Part shown: positions 9,634 to 15,877 of the stretch, piece by piece | How the letters are laid out: every line of letters starts with the position of its first letter | Position numbering within the stretch: the stretch's first letter is position 1 | Origin: Auxenochlorella pyrenoidosa | Taxonomy: Eukaryota > Chlorophyta > Trebouxiophyceae > Chlorellales > Chlorellaceae | Reading direction: 5' to 3' | NCBI GenBank assembly: GCA_001430745.1 | Contig: KQ482040.1 | Span: 1,180,920-1,196,796 of the forward strand | Length of the DNA: 15,877 nt | Translations under genes and position numbers: made by a program | The notes under the pieces: model-generated | The model's input: the letters and a program-made list of their open reading frames with translations, nothing else | Database searches by the model: none | Told to the model about the DNA's origin: nothing

Positions 9634-9800
9634 CAATAATGCCAGGCGGCGAGTTGCATCATGCATAACGAGAGTGGGCTGCCAGCTGCCACTGCTGGGC
9701 GCGCTGTGGCGGCGCCGCAATGACATGGCATGCTCGGGGCGCATGGTTGAGCCCAGGGCTGAGCGACGGACGTAACAACTATATTGGGCTCACTACCAAA

Positions 9801-9805
9801 TTACA
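9801..9805 (-). terminator. Putative TGTAA polyadenylation signal of the membrane-protein gene
   Basis: TTACA on plus reads TGTAA on the minus strand, about 130 bp after the stop codon at 9936. Distance and motif fit a chlorophyte polyadenylation signal. Confidence 0.6.
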
Positions 9806-9935
9806 CGGTTGGACAAAGGGCACGCACATCAATGCATCTGCAGTAACGGGCTCGCTAGGATCAGCTGTTCAACTAGTGCTGCTGCACCTCAGCTGTGCCC
9901 TGCTTTTTGACTGTGCAGGGCGCCCCCAGCACCCC

Positions 9936-12900
9936 TCAGGTTGCCTTGGCAGCTGCTGCGCCACCACCGCCCATCAGGCCCAGCCCGGCTGTCAGCAGGG
10001 CCGTGGCCCAGGCGCCCGCCACCGCGGGCAGCAGGGGGCCGCCCTGCCCGGCAGCCACCATGGGGCCCATCACTGCAGCAGGGGTGAGGCAAACACGGTG
10101 GAGGCTGCATGCACACAAGCTGCTCTTGCTTTTCCCATCACTCAGAGCTGGCAGAAGCGCTCCTTCCAGGAATGCAGGCCCATGGCATCTTTCCCGATGC
10201 ACCCACCCAGCTGCCCTTCCTCCTGTGCAAACAGCACACCCCATTAGCAAGCTGCAGCACACCTGCCAGGTGGCCGGCTGCGGCGGCTGCCACACCGGCG
10301 TTGAGGGTGCGGGCCACGGGATCCCCCAGACGGCCGCCATCTGCCAGCTTCTGCAGAGGCGTCCAGGCGGGGAGGAGGCAGGGAGCAGGAAGGCAGAGGG
10401 GTCGGGGTCAGCTGCCGCCCTGCTGTGCTCGCCGCAGACTTTGGCAGGGTGCAGGCTGCCCTCAGGCAGGGACGCAAGGGTGAACCGCAGGGGGGCCCAC
10501 GGCAGGGCCGGAGAGCTGGCCACCTTCACCCACACTGCCCGGCACCTCGCTTCGTGGCATGCTGCCACGTGTGGAGGGTCTGAGCCGGGCAACCAGTGTG
10601 ACACCAGCAAGCAGCAAGGCTGCGGAGCGCGAGGCGCCCGGGCTTGCCTTGAGCGAGTAGGTGACCGCCGGGGCCACGGTCATGAGGCCGCCGCCGATGG
10701 CCTGCCACAGGAAGAAGGAGTCCACCCCCTTGACAAAGCTGCGTGCAAGGAAGGCGGGGGGTGTGGATTTTTTTTTATTTTTTTTTGGGGGGGGGGGCAG
10801 TTGATGACCAGTTCATTTCATGACCAACAGGGACAGGCAGGGCAATGGCGATTGTGATGGACGGATCCGGACCCTTGAACACAGGCCTGCTGGGGGATGC
10901 AGGCAGTGCAGTCGGGTGTGGAGTCGTGTCCAGGGGCAGCTGCGACACCCCGGGGGGGTCCCAAGCAGGCGCAGCAGGAGCGTCAACCTGGCCGCCAACG
11001 GTGCGAGCTCACCCAAACACCTCTGCCAGGCTCATGCCCGGCGCAAAGAGGTAGGAAGCGCCCGCCAGCGCCAGCACGGGGGTCAGGAGAGAGTACAGGC
11101 CGCTCTGAAGGCCCTTGATGCTGCATTTAGGCAGGGAGGAAGCCGGGCACAGCTGCTTATGGAGCACAGCAGATGCAGTGTCGGAGCAGGCTGGCTGCAC
11201 ACCCTTAGACACTGCTGCATGCTGCAGCAGGGACTTGGGGCGGGCATGGTAGGGGGCCGGGCTTCAATGCGCACGCACGGCAGCACTGCTGGGGCGGCAT
11301 GCGACCACCCCTGGCCCCTCAGGTCCCCCCCACTTGAAGTGGTCTGGCACTGCTCCAATGTAGCTGCCCAGGGCCTCCAGGGGCTTCAGCCCTCCGTTTG
11401 TCTTGACATAGTGCTGCAGGCAGCCAGGGCGGAGGGGAGGGCAGGGCTGCTGGTCTGCGGCAGGACGCCAGGGCCACAGAGCAAGCCTCTGCTGTGCGTA
11501 GGGCCCGGACCTAGAAAAAAAAACATTAGCTCTTACCTGCCTTGCCATCATAGCGAACCAGAGAACCTTGCATAACTGCTTGGAGGTCAGCGGGCTGCCT
11601 GGCAGCACCGCCGCCCCACACTTGCCTGGTACGGCACTGCAAAGGTCAGGCCCATGACGGCGGCGCCGGCCATCAGCGAGACACCAGAGATTGAGGGGGA
11701 GTAGAGGGCATGCAGCGCAATGTTGCCTGCGGGCAACAGGAGGAGGTGCAAAGGGTCTGCCAGTGCAGTCTTGCCGGCGTTCTTCGGGGCTGCAGGCTCG
11801 CCGCCCTCCACTGCTGCGTCGCGCACCGTCTCTGCCAGCGCAGTGGGCAGTGCACTGGACTGTGCAGCAGCTGCTTCACCCACAAGCCAGCTGCCAGCGA
11901 GCCAGACCTGCGGAGCAGCCCATCAGGCCCAGTTGGAGGCGCCGGGCGGTTGGCGAGGCCAGCTGGCCCGAGCCTGCCAGCTGCTTGAGCCCGAAGGAGG
12001 CCGCGGCGCCGGCGCCCAGCCCGCACCCCAGCAGCTTCACCAGGGCCTGCGCCTGGAAGCCCTGCGGCAGTGCCGCCCCTGCGGTGCATGGGGGCAGCAG
12101 GACTGCTCGGCAACTGTGACAGCGCTGCTTTGGCCTCGGCATGGGTGTTTTGGGGCTGGGCCGCTGCGCTCTGCCATCACTCGATGTCACTCAATGTAAT
12201 TCAACCCTCCAAGGCAGAGCCAGGTCCCTGTGCTTGACCAGCACCCCCACCCGGGAAGAAGAAGTTGACGAGGGCGGTGGGCGCGGCAAACGCGGCGGCG
12301 GCCAGCCCGCTGTGTGCGGCAGCCAGCAGCATGTAGCCGCCCGAGCCACCCTGGGCGCCGCCCGCGCCGCTGGGCCCGCCGGTGGGACGCCCTGCCTCCC
12401 CTGCTCGTCCCATTGCGTGTCGGGAGGACCGAGGGAGGACGGGGAGGTGTCAGCGAGGAGTCGGCCGGTGGGTTGGGTGTGTCTCCTTCCTTTTTACCCC
12501 CCGAGACCCAAGCTGTCTCTTGGGGGTCTGTGTCGCAAGTTCTGTTGCGGTTAGACAGCCTCAAAAAGCAAGCAAAGGTGTGTGCACACGCATGAGCACA
12601 GGCGCTAAGGCTGTGAGAGGTCAGGGCCTCACTGGCGGTGGCATCCGGGTCGTTGAAGGTGGAGCCTTGCTGCGTCAGCGGCAAGCCTGCGTGGGCAGCG
12701 TTGCGCACAAGGTGGGGCTCTAGCAGGTGTGCCGAGGCGATCACCCTGCCCACGTGTGTGCCTGCCCGTCTTCCTATCCGCCCTGCCCAGACCCCCTTTG
12801 TGCTCAGCCGAAACTACCCACGCCCACTCACCAGAGTGCAGCCCTCGGCCCTCGGACCGCTCCTCGTCACGCCGGGTGAGTGGCGGCGCAGCTGCCAGGC

Positions 12901-13069
12901 GACTGACGCCCCCTCCTGTATGCTCGTCGAGCAGGCTCTTCCAGCCCCTCTTCCCGCTGCCGCTGGCTGCCTCAACAAGGGTGGCGGCGCCGCCACCACC
13001 GGTGGAGGCTGCTGAGCGCGCACCCAGCTGAGCGCCCGCCCTGCCCAGCGCCCTTCCGAGGGACAGCAT
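9936..13069 (-). CDS. Organelle-targeted multi-pass membrane protein with two homologous halves, unknown family
   Basis: Exons in transcript order are 13069-12832, 12719-12633, 12400-12251, 12078-11884, 11726-11626, 11575-11537, 11413-11334, 11120-11013, 10738-10648, 10350-10263 and 10072-9936, about 437 residues with every phase compatible. The N-terminus (MLSLGRALGRAGAQLGARSA) is basic and amphipathic, like a mitochondrial or plastid presequence, and is followed by a Gly/Ser-rich stretch to about residue 130. The rest is rich in hydrophobic segments, for example YMLLAAAHSGLAAAAF, SLMAGAAVMGLTFAVPY, LYSLLTPVLALAGASYLF and AWATALLTAGLGLM. Residues 131-223 and 306-400 align with each other (PTARRL against PVARTL, LKQLAGSGQL against LKKLADGGRL). 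I do not recognise the family, so no function is given. Acceptor choices for exon 2 (12719 or 12686) and exon 3 (12400 or 12391) are uncertain. Two introns use GC donors, one of them only 50 bp long. Confidence 0.8.
10768..10797. repeat. T9-A-T9-G11 homopolymer block in an intron
   Basis: Plus-strand T9 (10768-10776), A, T9 (10778-10786) and G11 (10787-10797) abut each other within the 274-bp intron 10739-11012 of the membrane-protein gene. In the transcript it reads C11 A9 U A9, about 30 bp before the acceptor. An old poly(A)-tailed insertion or slippage are possible origins. Confidence 0.7.
11576..11625 (-). other. 50-bp GC-AG intron
   Basis: The donor is CAG/GCAAGT, which keeps the GC-donor consensus, and the acceptor is AAGCAG. 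A branch-point-like CTGAC lies about 15 bases before the acceptor. Reading through the intron gives an in-frame TGA 13 codons later, so splicing is needed to reach the next exon. Confidence 0.65.
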
Positions 13070-13228
13070 GTTTGAGAGGTTTCAGAAGAAGAGCAGGGCG
13101 GGCAGGGGTGGCTGTATGCGCTCGGAGCTCATGCAGGCGCGTCAGCGCGTGGAGCGCAGCTGCCACTTGATGCTCATGCTGCCTGCCTGCAGACCTTACA
13201 ACCCGTTTCATCGTCTCGATCCGCAGCC
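13070..13228. promoter_or_regulatory. Compact bidirectional promoter (159 bp between divergent start codons)
   Basis: This interval separates the ATG of the minus-strand membrane protein (13069) from the ATG of the plus-strand hydrophilic protein (13229). It must contain both 5' UTRs and core promoters unless transcription starts inside the opposite gene. No clear TATA box is visible. Confidence 0.55.
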
Positions 13229-15877
13229 ATGCTGGCCCTGGGTCTTGCTGGACGGGCGGCTGTTGCAGCGGGGCGCCTGCCGTTGCTGGGTGCTGGCGAA
13301 CGTGGGCTGGCCACCTGCAGGCCTGCTCTGGCCGCTGACCGTGTCGCCCAGTGAGTGCACAGGACGCTGGCAGTACGGGGGCCAAGGCCCAGCACAGCAG
13401 TTGGCAAGGTATGCGGCTGCCGCTGCAAAGTCACCACACTCTTCATTCTCTCTCAACCCTCCTCTACCCTTTCTCTTCCCTGGTCTGCAGCGGCTTCTCC
13501 AGCCCCGGCAACAGTGGCGTCTCTGTAGAGATGAAGGAGGTGGGGAGGTCTGCCTGGCTTGCCGTCCTGCTCACACCTACTCATCAGGGCACAATCATGA
13601 GATGCAATGCAGGCCTGGGCTGCCGTTGTGGCCCTGCTCACGCGTGCAGGGCTCTGCCACCACCGCCGCAGATGGGCCGGCCAGATGTCGTCCGCGAGAA
13701 TGAGGAAGGCGAGCGCAGGCTGCACCTGCCGGCAGAGGCATTGACAGGGCTCTGCGCCCCTGGCCTCACCCTCCGGTGTGAGCTGTGTGAGCAGTCCAGG
13801 CATATCTCCCGATGCCGCCCTAGCTATGCCCCCCGGCCTCTGCCCTGCCCATGCCGCTTGCGCTGCCCCTGCAGCCGTCCAGATGCACCACTTCTCTGAG
13901 CAGATGCGCTTTGACAAGACCAGCTTCAAGAACGCCGAGAAGTCGAAGGGGCATGCCGCAGACCCCGGGGACACGGGTGCAGGTGAGGGGCACGCCTGTC
14001 GTTTCCACGCTGCAAAAGCGCGGCTTTGTGAATGTTCTGTGAGCCACTCGAGTCCTTGCACATAATCAGTGAGCGCAGCGCAGGATCCTTTGCCTGTCGA
14101 CAGGGTCGCCACCCTTCCGCTGCAGACCGTGCTTTCAGCGAGGCCAGCAGCCAGACGGCCCGGGGCCAGACCCACGGTGTGATGCACCAGAGCCCCGAGA
14201 CGCTGCCCCACGCGGTGAGGAGGCGAGGTGCTGGAATGCCCTGCCAGGCTGAGCAGGTCTGGCCGCATGCAGGGCTGGCGCGCCGCTTCCTGCCTGGCTG
14301 TGCTGGAATGGAGTGGTTTGACTGCCAGATGCAAGCGTAGAAGGATCTTGTGCGTCTGGCACTTGTGGACTGCCCGGTGCAGCGAGAGGCGGTTGGGGAG
14401 AAGCGCGAGCACGAGGCGCTGCAGCACATGGGGGACATGCCAGGTACGGCGCTAGGGCGCCCCCGGGAATAGGCTGCCAGGGAGCTGGAGCAGCAAGCTA
14501 GCTGTTGGGGTCCCTGAACTCTGCCCCCTGAGATCGGGCATGGGGCTGGAGTCAGGAGTTTGCACTGATGACTGGTTGCTGTTGCCGAGCGTTTTGAGGC
14601 AGGGTGCCTCCCCACCTCCTGGTGCCACGGCGCCCCGCCCCTTGCCCTGCTGCAGTGGAGGAGGCAGCTGCAAAGGGGTACACCGTGCTTCCGGGCAGCA
14701 AGAATGCCATGGCGCCCGACCAGGTCAGGACCTGGACTGCGGCAGCCAAGCCAACCATGCATGCGTGGTTGGAAAAGCCCAGGTGCACCCTGTCGTTTCA
14801 AACCCAAGCTCTCGCCTCTGACCACCCTGGAGCAGGCTTTTGAGCAGGCACGTCTGCGCCTGCTGCCCCTGCCCCTCCTCCTGCCCAGCCTGAGGGCCGC
14901 CGCTCCTTCCACAACACCGCCTGGGCCGGCCAGCGGGGCGTAGAGGGCCAGGGCGCGGAGCAGGGCATCGCCCCCGGGGTGGGATACTCCCCGCCCCCGC
15001 CCGAGGAGGTAAGGCACACGTTTGCAATGGTGGTGTGCACTGCTGCCTGCGTACGCGGCTCAAGCGCAGTTCCTGGCGTAGCCAGGGAGCTTGGCAGTGA
15101 GTGACTGCCCAGCTGCCTGTGCAGGAATTTGACCCCGCTCGCACCCCCAAGCCAGACACGCCCGACGAAGAGGCGCCCGGTGAGCCTGCAGGCATGGCCG
15201 GCGTTGGAGTGGCGCACCCAGATCGTGCTCTCAAGCCTTCGGCCCATGCTGCAGCCGCGATGTGTGCACGTTTTCATTCCTGGATGTGTGCCCAGCCCGC
15301 CACTTGCATTGGCGCAGACCGTGTGGCTCCACAAAGCAACAAGCAGCCCATGCTGCCCCTGCCCCCCCCCTTACCCCCACCCCACCCACCCACCCGTCTG
15401 CAGCCATTGAGCGCGCCGCCTGGGAGGAGGCGGGCGGCGAGGCGCACGTCCGCGGCGGGGTGGCTGGCACAGCGCTGGAGTGGGAGGGCATCGCTCCGGA
15501 CAAGGCGCCCACGCAGGCGAGCCAAGGGGAGGGCTGGAATGCCGGGCGCAGCTGCGGTCACCTGCATGACTGGCATGGCACCATGTGCTGAAGATAAATT
15601 TGCAGCCCCTGTTCAGTAAGGAAAAGCCTGCCGCGAGCGCCTGATGGCCATCTCCGCCTGCAGAAGGGCGGCCTGCACACCTGGGCGGCGCCACGCTCTA
15701 CGGTTGCCCGTCGCGGCCTGCGCACCGCAGTAGCGCATGCATACGCCAAGGTTTGGGCCCCTGGCAAACAGTCTGCCAGCACATGGCAGGCTGCGCTTAG
15801 ACCTGGAAGAGGTGCCCCGCCAGCAAAGCCTGAAGGGTTTTGGGCTTCCAGTTCTGTGCTGTCTGGCAGCATCTCTG
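13229..15877 (+). CDS. Hydrophilic, probably organelle-targeted protein of unknown function, 3' end outside window
   Basis: Exons are 13229-13350, 13491-13539, 13672-13777, 13875-13982, 14126-14214, 14341-14443, 14656-14723, 14889-15008, 15125-15179, 15404-15516 and 15664 to the edge, about 382 residues, phase-compatible throughout. The leader MLALGLAGRAAVAAGRLPLL is Arg/Ala/Leu-rich without acids, suggesting mitochondrial or plastid import. The rest is hydrophilic and rich in Glu, Gly, Ala, Asp, Gln and Pro, with no membrane segment: HFSEQMRFDKTSFKNAEKSK, KREHEALQHMGDMP, GYSPPPPEEEFDPARTPKPD. This composition recalls LEA-like or other disordered stress proteins, but no family motif is recognised. 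The weakest points are exon 3 (which could be skipped if exon 4 began at 13899), exon 6 (TAG acceptor) and the GC donor after exon 10. If that donor is not used, the protein ends at the TGA at 15589-15591. Confidence 0.65.
15362..15403 (+). repeat. C-rich tract with repeated CCCA units at an intron 3' end
   Basis: C9 followed by several CCCA-type units leads into the acceptor CTGCAG at 15403 of the exon starting at 15404. It is the polypyrimidine tract of that intron and mirrors the C-only tracts in the deformylase introns. Confidence 0.6.

Larger units (their letters stand above)
8694..9935. other. Gene-free region between two convergent genes
   Basis: About 1.24 kb, less GC-rich than the exons. 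It holds the 3' UTRs of the plus-strand HAD-methyltransferase gene and the minus-strand membrane-protein gene. Short open frames on both strands (for example 8904-9269 plus and 9285-9731 minus) show no domain, leader or splice-consistent continuation. I see no tRNA-like cloverleaf and no transposon ends. A TTACA at 8753-8757 is TGTAA on the minus strand but lies over 1.1 kb beyond the minus gene's stop. No TGTAA on plus follows the HAD gene here. Confidence 0.55.

Noticed and set aside
8904..9731. Possible small genes at 8904-9269 (plus) and 9285-9731 (minus)
   Set aside because: No leader, domain or splice-consistent partner exons; both lie in the 3' UTR region between convergent genes.
13926..15017. 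Long open frame on the minus strand (363 aa), overlapping another at 13453-14427 (324 aa)
   Set aside because: Low-complexity Arg/Pro/Ser composition, no domain, and antisense to a phase-consistent exon chain; long shadow frames are expected at this GC content.
15376..15395. CRISPR-like or tandem-repeat array in the CCCA units
   Set aside because: Units are only 4 bp with no spacers and sit exactly where an intron polypyrimidine tract is needed.

Overview
The window is nuclear DNA of a eukaryote, most likely a GC-rich, intron-dense green alga. A Chlorella/Micractinium-type trebouxiophyte is my inference; no species is claimed. The evidence seen is: genes split into many short exons with GTGAG/GTGGG-type donors and pyrimidine-rich CAG acceptors; N-termini resembling organelle transit peptides; a plant-type peptide deformylase; and TGTAA, the chlorophyte polyadenylation signal, downstream of two of the genes. 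Every exon chain below was built by hand by requiring donor, acceptor and codon phase to agree. There are no prokaryotic operons, tRNA or rRNA genes, CRISPR arrays or recognisable transposons.

Layout: (1) 1-1809, minus: 5' part of a chloroplast-type peptide deformylase. Motifs 1 and 2 are present; the HExxH exon lies beyond the left edge. (2) 1810-2713: divergent intergenic region. (3) 2714-5159, plus: secreted serine protease of the V8/glutamyl-endopeptidase-like S1 type, 8 exons, with a Kazal-inhibitor-like module just after the signal peptide. (4) 5160-5826: 3' UTR and promoter. (5) 5827-8693, plus: 9-exon gene joining a HAD phosphatase domain to a SAM-methyltransferase-like domain. (6) 8694-9935: gene-free region between converging genes. 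(7) 9936-13069, minus: 11-exon gene for an organelle-targeted multi-pass membrane protein of a family I do not recognise, built from two homologous halves. (8) 13070-13228: 159 bp shared promoter. (9) 13229 to the right edge, plus: at least 11 exons of a hydrophilic, probably organelle-targeted protein of unknown function.

Nothing suggests that the five genes form one pathway. The deformylase belongs to plastid protein maturation, the protease to the secretory route, and the other three carry presumed plastid or mitochondrial leaders. The last two start head to head from a very short interval and may be co-expressed. The points most worth following are the Kazal-protease polypeptide with its symmetric phase-1 Kazal exon, the HAD-methyltransferase fusion, the internally duplicated membrane protein, the unassigned hydrophilic protein, and three or four GC-AG introns.
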